From a virus, in IMG/VR virus record IMGVR_UViG_3300010885_018299, positions 1 through 41,959 of that record: a stretch of DNA of 41,959 nt; one strand, 5' to 3'. A program made the translations under genes and the position numbers. Below the pieces are notes generated by a model that was not told the DNA's origin, made no database searches, and saw nothing but the letters and a program-made list of their open reading frames with translations. Shown here piece after piece: positions 1 through 6,281 of the stretch; position 1 is the first letter of the stretch; every line of letters begins with the position of its first letter.

Positions 1-27
1 CATACTTTGAGAGATAGTTTTGTTTGC

Positions 28-585
28 ATGGCTAAACCAAAAAAACTACAGGGGTCAGGGGTGCAATCCGCGCAGATCGAGCAAATCGCGACGGCCGAAC
101 TCATCCCCTACGCTCGCAACGCACGGACGCACAGTGAGCAACAAGTCCAGCAGATTGCCGGAAGTATCCAGGAGTTTGGCTTCTGCAATCCCGTGCTGAT
201 CGACGCAGCCGATGGCATCATCGCTGGTCACGGTCGAGTGATGGCCGCACAGTTGCTGAAGTTGGAGTCAGTTCCATGCCTTCGTCTATCGCATCTTACG
301 GACGCACAGAAACGTGCCTACGTTCTCGCCGATAATCGGATTGCCCTTTCATCCGGCTGGGACGAGGAGATGCTGGCAAACGAACTGAGCGACCTGCACG
401 CCGATGACTTTGATATGGCGCTGCTAGGGTTCGACGCGGATGAGTTGGCGAAGTTGTTGGAGTTTGAAAGCAAGGAAGACGAGGAGCCACCGGAAAGCAG
501 TTCTTTGGAAGTAGACACAGACAGTTTCGAAATGCAATGCAAATGCCCGAGGTGCCAGTTTGAGTTTGATCCTCCCAAAGCCTGA
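28..585 (+). CDS. ParB-like nuclease domain protein with C-terminal zinc-binding tail
   Basis: A 185-residue protein with a ParB/sulfiredoxin-type N-terminal domain at roughly residues 20-110. Visible landmarks are IPYARNART near the start, the box GHGRVMAA and the later ADNRIAL. In phages this fold usually belongs to DNA-modification or nicking proteins, not plasmid partition. An acidic, serine-rich linker follows, then a C-terminal CKCPRCQFEF motif that can form half of a zinc site. I chose the ATG at 28; an upstream TTG at 7 would add seven residues. The 3' end overlaps the cytosine methyltransferase by 26 bases, so the two are probably translated together as a DNA-modification module. The family is clear; the exact role is inferred. 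Confidence 0.82.
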   Translation: MAKPKKLQGSGVQSAQIEQIATAELIPYARNARTHSEQQVQQIAGSIQEFGFCNPVLIDAADGIIAGHGRVMAAQLLKLESVPCLRLSHLTDAQKRAYVLADNRIALSSGWDEEMLANELSDLHADDFDMALLGFDADELAKLLEFESKEDEEPPESSSLEVDTDSFEMQCKCPRCQFEFDPPKA

Positions 586-1630
586 TTGTGCGTGGTCACT
601 GAAAGACCTTGCCGACGTTCCGCAGAATGGCCTGACAGTCATGTCAACGTTTGCTTGCGGTGGTGGATCGTCAATGGGCTACAAGCGGGCCGGATGCACG
701 ATCGTAGCAGCAAATGACATTGATCCGGAAATGGCCTGGCACTACAAACGCAACTTGAACCCGCCTAGCTACTACCTTTGCCCGATTGGCGACTTAGCTA
801 CAAAAGACCTTCCAAGCGAATTGTTCGAGTTGGATATCCTCGATGGGTCACCTCCTTGCAGTACGTTCAGCATGGCAGGCAGTCGAGAAAAATCATGGGG
901 CAAAGATAAGCACTTCCGAGAAGGGCAAGCTAAGCAGGTCTTGAGCGATTTGTTTTTCGATTACTTGGACTTGGTTGCTCGGCTCAAACCCAAGGTGGCA
1001 ATCGCTGAAAACGTCAAAGGGATGATTCTTGGCAACGCCAAAGGCTACACCAAGATGGTAATGGAGCGATTCAAAGAAATTGGATACAAGCCTCAATTGT
1101 TCTTGGTAAATGCGGCAGATTGCGGAGTCCCGCAGCGACGCGAACGGGTTTTCTTTTGTGCCTTGCGTAACGACATTGATAAGCCAAAGCTAAAGCTAAG
1201 CCCCAAGCATCGGTGGATCACTGCAGGGGAGGCTACACAGGACCTGCAAGAATTAACCCAGGACGAAAAAAACGAAACGGCAGTAGGTAAGTGCGCTGCA
1301 GCATGGTGGCCGCTAACTAGACCGGGAGAGCGATTTGAGCAAGCGGTAGTAAGAAGCGGTAAGCCGGCAAAACTTTTCAATTGGCCTAAGGTAAATCCGG
1401 AAAGCCCGTGTTCTTCGATAGCAGCTACAAACCACGATAAGATGACCCACTGGAGCGAATGCAGGCAGCTTACATGTCGAGAATGGAAGCGGCTCGGCTC
1501 ATTCCTCGACGATTACTACGCCAAGACCGACAAAATAGGCAAGTACATGATCGGAATGAGCGTACCGCCTAAAATGACCGAACAAGTAGCGAAAGCGGTG
1601 ATTGAACAATGGCTACAACCGAACTCCTAA
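560..1630 (+). CDS. DNA (cytosine-5) methyltransferase
   Basis: A 356-residue C5-cytosine methyltransferase that would transfer a methyl group from S-adenosylmethionine to cytosine in DNA. Motif I is FACGGGSSMGYKRAG near residue 31, the catalytic motif is GSPPCSTFS, motif VI is ENVKGM and motif VIII is QRRERVFF. The residue after the catalytic Cys is Ser, where PCQ is usual; other family members tolerate this. A TTG start at 560 is the only one that leaves sequence ahead of motif I, because the next ATG (641) lies immediately before it. No restriction endonuclease is adjacent, so this is most likely an orphan enzyme that protects phage DNA from host restriction. Confidence 0.92.
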   Translation: MSLILPKPDCAWSLKDLADVPQNGLTVMSTFACGGGSSMGYKRAGCTIVAANDIDPEMAWHYKRNLNPPSYYLCPIGDLATKDLPSELFELDILDGSPPCSTFSMAGSREKSWGKDKHFREGQAKQVLSDLFFDYLDLVARLKPKVAIAENVKGMILGNAKGYTKMVMERFKEIGYKPQLFLVNAADCGVPQRRERVFFCALRNDIDKPKLKLSPKHRWITAGEATQDLQELTQDEKNETAVGKCAAAWWPLTRPGERFEQAVVRSGKPAKLFNWPKVNPESPCSSIAATNHDKMTHWSECRQLTCREWKRLGSFLDDYYAKTDKIGKYMIGMSVPPKMTEQVAKAVIEQWLQPNS

Positions 1631-1974
1631 CCGATCCAAGCCACACACGATCAGACCTCGCAACCGTTCGGCGGGCAATCCGCGAAGGCTGGGACATCCC
1701 GGAACAGTTGCTGTCTGCGTTGCCGAAGATCGCCGGGGCGATGGCAGTAAACCCGAAAGAAAAGGCGGCGGTGAGACTCAAGGCAATCGCGACGATTATC
1801 AAGATGAAGGAGCAGAACGACAAGCCAGAGTCGTCCACGTCACCACAGCCACAGACGACAATCAATGTCGGAGTAAATGTTGACAACCGAACTGACGAAC
1901 GAAGAAATCTCACACTTGCTATCGCTGAGCGAGTCAGAGCAGGAAGAGTTCTGGTCAGCGATTCCGGAGAGTGA
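1609..1974 (+). CDS. Candidate small terminase subunit or terminase-associated protein
   Basis: A 121-residue protein between the methyltransferase and the large terminase. It has a helical N-terminal half (a stretch with REGWDIPEQLLSALP and then a basic AAVRLKAIATIIKM helix) and a polar C-terminal tail. The position and size fit the DNA-recognition subunit of the packaging motor, but I see no diagnostic motif. The ATG lies inside the methyltransferase 3' end, and the 3' end overlaps the terminase start by 98 bases, which is unusually long. The tail of this protein may be a by-product of that overlap. The function is inferred from context only. Confidence 0.55.
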   Translation: MATTELLTDPSHTRSDLATVRRAIREGWDIPEQLLSALPKIAGAMAVNPKEKAAVRLKAIATIIKMKEQNDKPESSTSPQPQTTINVGVNVDNRTDERRNLTLAIAERVRAGRVLVSDSGE

Positions 1975-4042
1975 TTTTGACAGCGTCATTCGTCAGATCG
2001 CTGGCGGTGGTCAATCCGGATCAGGTGCCGACTACGCCGCAGCTCGCTCAGCACGTAACGCCGAAATCATCAATGCAAAGACGGCAGCGTCTCAGGAGAT
2101 CGGGCCGCTGCCAGAGATCGCGAATCCACAACGCCGCGAACGATGCGCAGCCGATAACCTGCTGTTCGCCGAAACATATTTCAAACCGACGTTTTACCTT
2201 CCGTGGGCACCTTACCAGCGGGCAATGATGGATCGCTTTCAAGAGGTCATTTTCTCCGGCGGGAAAGAAGCTCACGCAGTTCGACGCGGTGGGCTGAAAT
2301 CGACCTGTGCTCGTGTTGCGACGATCTGGGCCGCGGTCAACGGACATCGGAAATTCCCAGTCTTGATCGGTGCGACGGACGACAAGGCGAACGAACACCG
2401 GGAAAACTTCTTCAGCCTGCTGGCATCCTCGACGACTCTGCTCGATGACTATCCTGAACTGACGCCGCTCCTGTTGAAACTCCGGCAGCCGAAACGCCAG
2501 TTTCGACTGAATGGCAGACCGCTGACATTGAGCCACAAAGACGAACGAGGCAGAATCGTCTTTCCGGACATTCACGACGCGCCATCATGCCAGTGTCATA
2601 TTGCCCCGTATTCGGTGAACTCTACAGACGTTTCCGGGCTGTCCTATGTCGATCGTTTTGGCGTCACTATCCGTCCGGACCTGCTCGCATTCGATGACGT
2701 TCAAACGCCACAGACGGCACTGTCTCCATCTCAGACCGAACAGCTTGAAGACCGGATTACAAAAACATTTGGCGGGTTGGCCGGCCTCGGGCAGAAGATG
2801 GCACAGATCATGGTTTGCACTGTCCGCGAGCCGGACGACCTGACAATCCGATTCCTGAATCGAGAACGGCACAAAGACTGGCACGGCAAGGTTTACCCTT
2901 CCGTCTTGCGAATGCCTGACAAGATGGACCTGTGGGATTCATACGCTGCGAAGCTGGGGCAGGGAGCCACACCGGACGAAGGAAAGAAACTTGCTCAGGA
3001 CTTCTACGCGGCCAACAGATCCGCAATGGATGACGGCGGAGTCGTCGCCTGGGAACACGACAAACTTCCGGAGGAGCTGTCAGCCCTGCAGTCGCTGATG
3101 ACGATCAGGGCACTTGATCCGGAGTTCTTTCGAAAAGAGATTCAGCAGGAAGGCGACGCACCGATCAACACGAGCGGGCTGAAGCTCGACACGCAAACGC
3201 TGATGAATCGGTTGTCACATATTCCACGTGGGTCAATGCCAGAGGCGTCCAGCTACCTGACAGCATTCATTGACTCGTCGGATCAAGTCTTGTGGGGAAT
3301 GGTCCTGTCTGTCAATTCAGACTTCAGCGGGGCTGTCGTTGATTACCGAACGTGGCCGGATCAGGGCAGGCCGATCTTTTACAAGTCGGATCTTGTGCGG
3401 ACGATCGGGCAAGAGCTTCCCGGCAAGTCGTGGGAAGAGGCTTTCGTTAATGCTCACAACAACTTCGAGGCTGAGCTATTCGCTGACTTCCCAGATCTTG
3501 ACCTCATGCTGAAGGACTGGGCCGACGGTGGGCAGATGCCGCTGATTCGTTCGCAGATTCAATCAAGCAAAGAACGCTCACGGATGCGGCCATCAAAGGG
3601 ATTTGCAATCGCCGCCGGCCGAAAGCCGATTCATTTGTGGGGCGATCCGGTCAGGGACAAATCAGGAACTGGATGGATTGAGCGACGCAGTGACACGCCT
3701 ACCCATATTCAATTCGATGCGAACTTGATGAAGAGCTTTGCTAGTCGCCGCCTGCTCACGGCGGTCGGGGCTCCATCGGCAATCGTTCTGCCGGGCACTG
3801 AAGAGCGATCGAACAGACTGCTGGCTGAACATTTCACGGCTGAGACTCCGAAGGAAAAGGCGATCGACGGCGCGAAGTCGATCATCTGGGCGCAGAACGT
3901 TGGGCGTGATAATGACTGGTGGGATACCTTCGTCGGGTGTCTCGTGGGTGCCTCTGTTTTAGGATGCAAGCTGAATGGAGATAGTGGAACAAAGAAAGAG
4001 ATCCGAGCGTTCGCACTACCAGGAGGGGCTCGCCGTGGGTGA
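1877..4042 (+). CDS. Phage terminase large subunit
   Basis: A 721-residue packaging motor protein that would hydrolyse ATP to drive DNA into the prohead and cut the concatemer. The ATPase half shows a Walker A-like loop RRGGLKST near residues 136-143 and a Walker B-like LLAFDDVQ near residue 269. The C-terminal half starts around residue 460 with AFIDSSDQVLWGM, followed by an acidic LDLMLKDWADGG, which is consistent with the RNase H-like nuclease domain. The length is at the upper end for the family. It lies upstream of the portal gene, but the pentamer cassette separates the two. The zinc-ribbon gene overlaps its stop codon. Confidence 0.88.
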   Translation: MLTTELTNEEISHLLSLSESEQEEFWSAIPESDFDSVIRQIAGGGQSGSGADYAAARSARNAEIINAKTAASQEIGPLPEIANPQRRERCAADNLLFAETYFKPTFYLPWAPYQRAMMDRFQEVIFSGGKEAHAVRRGGLKSTCARVATIWAAVNGHRKFPVLIGATDDKANEHRENFFSLLASSTTLLDDYPELTPLLLKLRQPKRQFRLNGRPLTLSHKDERGRIVFPDIHDAPSCQCHIAPYSVNSTDVSGLSYVDRFGVTIRPDLLAFDDVQTPQTALSPSQTEQLEDRITKTFGGLAGLGQKMAQIMVCTVREPDDLTIRFLNRERHKDWHGKVYPSVLRMPDKMDLWDSYAAKLGQGATPDEGKKLAQDFYAANRSAMDDGGVVAWEHDKLPEELSALQSLMTIRALDPEFFRKEIQQEGDAPINTSGLKLDTQTLMNRLSHIPRGSMPEASSYLTAFIDSSDQVLWGMVLSVNSDFSGAVVDYRTWPDQGRPIFYKSDLVRTIGQELPGKSWEEAFVNAHNNFEAELFADFPDLDLMLKDWADGGQMPLIRSQIQSSKERSRMRPSKGFAIAAGRKPIHLWGDPVRDKSGTGWIERRSDTPTHIQFDANLMKSFASRRLLTAVGAPSAIVLPGTEERSNRLLAEHFTAETPKEKAIDGAKSIIWAQNVGRDNDWWDTFVGCLVGASVLGCKLNGDSGTKKEIRAFALPGGARRG

Positions 4043-4235
4043 GTTTCAACTGCCGGGGAGCGGCCTGAAGTGTGATAAGTGCGGCGGAGAATTGCCAAAC
4101 GTCGCACACACGAGGAAGACCGTGGGAATGATCATCCGAGAGCGTCGGTGCGTTAAATGCGGCGAACTAAATAAAACACTCGAAAGAGTTATCAGTGGTT
4201 ATGGGCGTGGAACATTTTCAGGCCCGTGTGAATGA
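4035..4235 (+). CDS. Small zinc-ribbon protein
   Basis: A 66-residue protein whose two cysteine pairs (KCDKCGG and RCVKCGE) are spaced to form one zinc ribbon, with a basic strand IIRERR between them. The layout resembles the N-terminal zinc ribbon of NrdR-type regulators, but nothing follows the ribbon except a short tail. I chose the GTG at 4035 because a strong ribosome-binding site (CAGGAGGGG) lies six bases upstream; an ATG at 3975 would add 20 residues inside the terminase gene. It overlaps the terminase stop by eight bases. It may bind DNA or RNA; its target is unknown. Confidence 0.68.
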   Translation: MGEFQLPGSGLKCDKCGGELPNVAHTRKTVGMIIRERRCVKCGELNKTLERVISGYGRGTFSGPCE

Positions 4236-4237
4236 CG

Positions 4238-4265
4238 TTGACGAATCACAAGCATTGCGTATACT
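4238..4265 (+). promoter_or_regulatory. Sigma70-type promoter of the pentamer cassette
   Basis: TTGACG, a 16-base spacer and TATACT lie just after the stop codon of the zinc-ribbon gene and about 120 bases ahead of gene A. This is one of the best promoter matches in the window. It would give the A/B cassette transcription independent of the late structural genes. Confidence 0.72.
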
Positions 4266-4329
4266 GGGGCCTTAGTCATCTGGTCAGAGATGATTCAACA
4301 GAACTTTCCCGGAGCAATCCGGACTGAGA

Positions 4330-4368
4330 AACCCGCCACAAGTCTGACCGCTTGTGAGCGGGTTTTTT
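4330..4368 (+). terminator. Intrinsic terminator or attenuator in the leader of gene A
   Basis: A stem of AACCCGC plus ACAAG pairs with CTTGTG plus GCGGGTT across an eight-base loop and is followed by six T. It lies downstream of the promoter at 4238 and only 16 bases before the start of gene A. It therefore either terminates terminase transcripts, attenuates the cassette, or ends a leader RNA of roughly 95 bases. Confidence 0.8.
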
Positions 4369-4384
4369 CATGGAGTGGTAAGAC

Positions 4385-4954
4385 ATGGCTAATTCAATCA
4401 CGTTCACGATTGAAGGCATTGCACCGCTGTTAATGCACAACGGGCAGCTCGCAAATCCGCTGAATCCGTTGGTCAAGCAGATGAAGGCATTGACTGGGCA
4501 GCGAAAGAAAACGGACGAGGTACACGCTGAGCTAAGCAGGCTGGAATTTAAAGCAGGACTCTACGTTTCACCGGCAGGTGTTGTCGAAATTCCATCAGAA
4601 GTAATTGAATCTTGCCTCATCGAAGGCGCGAAGAAAAGCAAGCTCGGGAAGCAATTTAAGTCAGCTATTGCCGTGATGGAAAACGCCCCGCTTGACTACG
4701 GCGAAAAGCTGACCGTGGATCAACTGTGGGAGCGGCATGAAGAGTTTGCGGACGTGCGAGGCGTTAAGGTCGGCACGTCGCGAGTCATGCGAACGCGGCC
4801 GATCTTCCGCAACTGGCGACTGGAATTTGAGGTCAGCTATAACGCTGATCTGGTGAATCCCGAGCAGATCATGCTAGCGGTTGCAGATGCCGGAACGCAG
4901 GTCGGGCTGTGCGACTATCGCCCGAAGTTTGGCCGGTTTCAGATTGTTGAATAG
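4385..4954 (+). CDS. Conserved phage protein A of the pentamer-repeat cassette, possible RAMP/Cas7-like fold
   Basis: A 189-residue protein with no textbook domain visible. It opens with a strand and the phrase APLLMHNG, has a basic KKTDE stretch near residue 42, a central IEGAKKSKLGKQF helix, RVMRTRP near residue 138, and ends with CDYRPKFGRFQIVE. I recall related proteins in phages of unrelated hosts, ending in a GDxRPxFGRF-type motif, with no proven function. The strand-rich layout and glycine-rich end vaguely suggest the RAMP/Cas7 RNA-binding fold; this is an impression, not a detected homology. The start has a GGAGTGG site upstream. The first pentamer array begins two bases after its stop codon, and gene B follows, so A and B form a unit with the repeats. 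Confidence 0.75.
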   Translation: MANSITFTIEGIAPLLMHNGQLANPLNPLVKQMKALTGQRKKTDEVHAELSRLEFKAGLYVSPAGVVEIPSEVIESCLIEGAKKSKLGKQFKSAIAVMENAPLDYGEKLTVDQLWERHEEFADVRGVKVGTSRVMRTRPIFRNWRLEFEVSYNADLVNPEQIMLAVADAGTQVGLCDYRPKFGRFQIVE

Positions 4955-5026
4955 CTAAGGTCCGGTTCGGCCAGGCCGGGTACGGCTAGGCGTGGCGGGG
5001 ACTGGCAGGGTTCCGTAAGGCAAGGT

Positions 5027-5074
5027 GTCACTTGGTTGGCGAACTGCGGATCGTTCCCGCAGCAAGTGAATCCC
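5027..5074 (+). other. Inter-array hairpin element 1
   Basis: A 48-base interruption between arrays 1 and 2. CACTTG pairs with CAAGTG at its edges, and inside CTGCGG pairs with CCGCAG across ATCGTTC. It contains TTGGTTGGCGAACTGCGG and then ATCGTT. It shares ACTGCGRATCGTT with the element at 5851, so the two are related copies, not random sequence. Confidence 0.75.
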
Positions 5075-5119
5075 ACGGTGAGGTGGGGCATGGTGGGGAA
5101 AGGATCGGCACGGCAAGGC

Positions 5120-5153
5120 TCTGTTTATCAGAGTGGTGGCATAGCGAATTGTC
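5120..5153 (+). other. Inter-array hairpin element 2
   Basis: A 34-base interruption between arrays 2 and 3. It opens with a small hairpin (CTCTG, loop TTTAT, CAGAG), then TGGTGGC, then GCGAATTGTC before the pentamers resume. The order hairpin, TGGTGGC, GCGAAT is the same in elements 3 and 4. Confidence 0.75.
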
Positions 5154-5208
5154 AAGGCGCGGCGGGGCAAGGCATGGCGTGGATTGGTCTGGCATGGCAT
5201 GGCAAGGG

Positions 5209-5249
5209 CACTTCGGTGCAATGGTGGCGGATTCCGCGAATCTCGTGCC
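5209..5249 (+). other. Inter-array hairpin element 3
   Basis: A 41-base interruption between arrays 3 and 4. It has a UUCG-type tetraloop hairpin (GCAC, TTCG, GTGC), followed by TGGTGGCGG and then CGCGAATC. The leading stem differs in sequence from the stems of elements 2 and 4 but occupies the same place, which suggests the fold is conserved. Confidence 0.75.
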
Positions 5250-5330
5250 CCGGCGTGTCGGGGCGGGGTTAGGTCGGGCACGGCAAGGCTTGGCAAGGTT
5301 GTTTTCACATTTAACAGGAGACTCTGAAAC

Positions 5331-5792
5331 ATGAATTTTCAGATCGACACGACGAAGGTGAAGCCCGGTGATTCTATTCCTCTTGCAATGTGCGAAGAGG
5401 CCATCGGGCACAAGTGCGACGAATCGAAAGAATGGCAGTTTGCTTTGTTGCAACTGCTGGGCGTTGTCCAAAAGCAACTAAAGAAAGAACACAGGCGAGA
5501 ACTCACGGTGCGGATCGTGGGCAACGAATTGCATGTGCTGACTGATGCAGAGTCAGCGAGTTACAACCCGAAGCGGTTTGAGGCTGGTCTGCGGTTGGCA
5601 CGCCGGGCACATCGACGATTGATGGCAGTCAATGTTGCAAGGCTGACCGGTGCGGATCGCGACTTGTACGCAAAGAACGTGAGCAATCAGGCACACAAGT
5701 TGTCGATGTTGCGGAAGAAAGAAGAGCTCCCAGTGAATCCAGCGGTGCGAACAACCCCGGTGATGACATGGCCGGAGAAGAAGAAAAGTTAA
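5331..5792 (+). CDS. Conserved phage protein B of the pentamer-repeat cassette
   Basis: A 153-residue basic, mostly helical protein. Recognisable stretches are KPGDSIPLAMCEEAIG near the N-terminus, LHVLTDAES, YNPKRFEAGLRLARRAHRRLMAV at residues 79-101, then VARLTGADRD. I recall relatives in other phage genomes sharing the LTDxEA and YNxRRFxxGL stretches, all of unknown function. It carries no enzymatic motif; the arginine-rich helix around residues 82-97 could bind nucleic acid. A ribosome-binding site CAGGAG lies 10 bases before the ATG. Its stop codon overlaps the first unit of array 5, so the gene is wrapped on both sides by the repeats. Together with gene A it is flanked by terminators. 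Confidence 0.78.
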   Translation: MNFQIDTTKVKPGDSIPLAMCEEAIGHKCDESKEWQFALLQLLGVVQKQLKKEHRRELTVRIVGNELHVLTDAESASYNPKRFEAGLRLARRAHRRLMAVNVARLTGADRDLYAKNVSNQAHKLSMLRKKEELPVNPAVRTTPVMTWPEKKKS

Positions 5793-5946
5793 GGCGGGTC
5801 GCGGCAAGGCGGTGCGGGGCATGGCGGGGCAAGTCGCGGCGAGGTAGGGACTCTTTTAGAGTTGGTGGCGGTTACTGCGAATCGTTAAGTCGTGGCACGG
5901 CGAGGCAGGGCATGGCTTGGTGCGGCAAGGCGTGGTAAGGCAAGGT
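5791..5946 (+). repeat. Pentamer (NNGGY) repeat arrays 5-6 with one hairpin element
   Basis: The same 5-bp repeat resumes at the last bases of gene B. Array 5 (5791-5850, 12 units) is the more degraded one, with units such as GGGTC, GGTGC and AAGTC. Array 6 (5892-5946, 11 units) fits NNGGY in every unit. The hairpin element at 5851-5891 lies between them. Across all six arrays I count 67 units, of which 56 match NNGGY exactly; AAGGC is the commonest. The array ends immediately before a strong terminator. Confidence 0.93.
5851..5891 (+). other. Inter-array hairpin element 4
   Basis: A 36- to 41-base interruption between arrays 5 and 6. It has a hairpin (ACTC, loop TTTTA, GAGT), then TGGTGGCGG, then ACTGCGAATCGTT, ending TAAGTC. 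The last five bases could equally be counted as a pentamer unit. It matches elements 1-3 in order and in core sequence, although it lies on the far side of gene B. Confidence 0.75.
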
Positions 5947-5949
5947 AAA

Positions 5950-5979
5950 GGCGACTGAGGAAACTCAGCCGCCTTTTTT
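5950..5979 (+). terminator. Intrinsic terminator closing the pentamer cassette
   Basis: GGCG and CTGAG pair with CTCAG and CGCC around a GAAA tetraloop, followed by six T. This is a textbook intrinsic terminator directly after array 6. It isolates the cassette from the portal operon. Confidence 0.92.
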
Positions 5980-6078
5980 CGTCAATGGCATTAGCGCCAC
6001 ACAGCCTATCGACAACACCTGACATCTAATCGACACTCGACATCGTCAAACCATAACTAGGTTTCACGAGGGTTCGCA

Positions 6079-6279
6079 GTGTCAGAGATTTCCGATCAAC
6101 TCGCCGCCGAAGCGTTGAAGCCACAGACCGTCAGTAATGACGGTGTGACTGTTTCACGTCGGTCGCTCACGGAGTTGATGGAATACGAAAAGCATCTGGC
6201 CGCAAAAGCCGCCACTGCCGACATGGGAGCAACCGTTCGCGGTATGTTCTCAAAGATCGTCGCTCCGGGGGGCCACTAA
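6079..6279 (+). CDS. gpW-like small head-tail joining protein
   Basis: A 66-residue protein directly upstream of the portal gene, the position of gpW in lambda-type phages (68 residues). The central phrase VTVSRRSLTELMEYEKHL matches the strand-then-helix pattern of this small connector family. The start is GTG at 6079, with GAGGG just upstream. The 99 bases before it contain several TCGACA-like stretches but no promoter I would defend. Size, position and pattern support the call; there is no catalytic motif to confirm it. Confidence 0.62.
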   Translation: MSEISDQLAAEALKPQTVSNDGVTVSRRSLTELMEYEKHLAAKAATADMGATVRGMFSKIVAPGGH

Positions 6280-6281
6280 TT

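Larger units (their letters stand above)
4957..5299 (+). repeat. Pentamer (NNGGY) repeat arrays 1-4 with three hairpin elements
   Basis: The A-B intergenic space is a phased 5-bp repeat with consensus NNGGY. The first two bases vary freely while GG plus a pyrimidine is kept. Array 1 is 4957-5026 (14 units), array 2 is 5075-5119 (9), array 3 is 5154-5208 (11) and array 4 is 5250-5299 (10). Examples are AAGGC, ATGGC, GTGGC and ACGGC. The arrays are broken by three hairpin elements (5027-5074, 5120-5153, 5209-5249). The 5-bp period is incompatible with a codon-based repeat, and the readable frames through it are compositional. In the transcript the runs give GG every five bases, which would permit two-layer G-quadruplexes. 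The arrays are too degenerate for ordinary slippage. Confidence 0.93.

Noticed and set aside
4955-5477. Long open frames on both strands across the pentamer arrays
   Set aside because: They arise because NNGGY pentamers rarely form stop codons. Their products are Pro/Arg- or Gly-rich junk, and the repeat period of five does not suit coding.
4957-5946. The pentamer arrays as a CRISPR array
   Set aside because: The units are 5 bp and the interruptions are related to each other, not unique spacers between identical 25-40 bp repeats. No cas1/cas2 genes are present.
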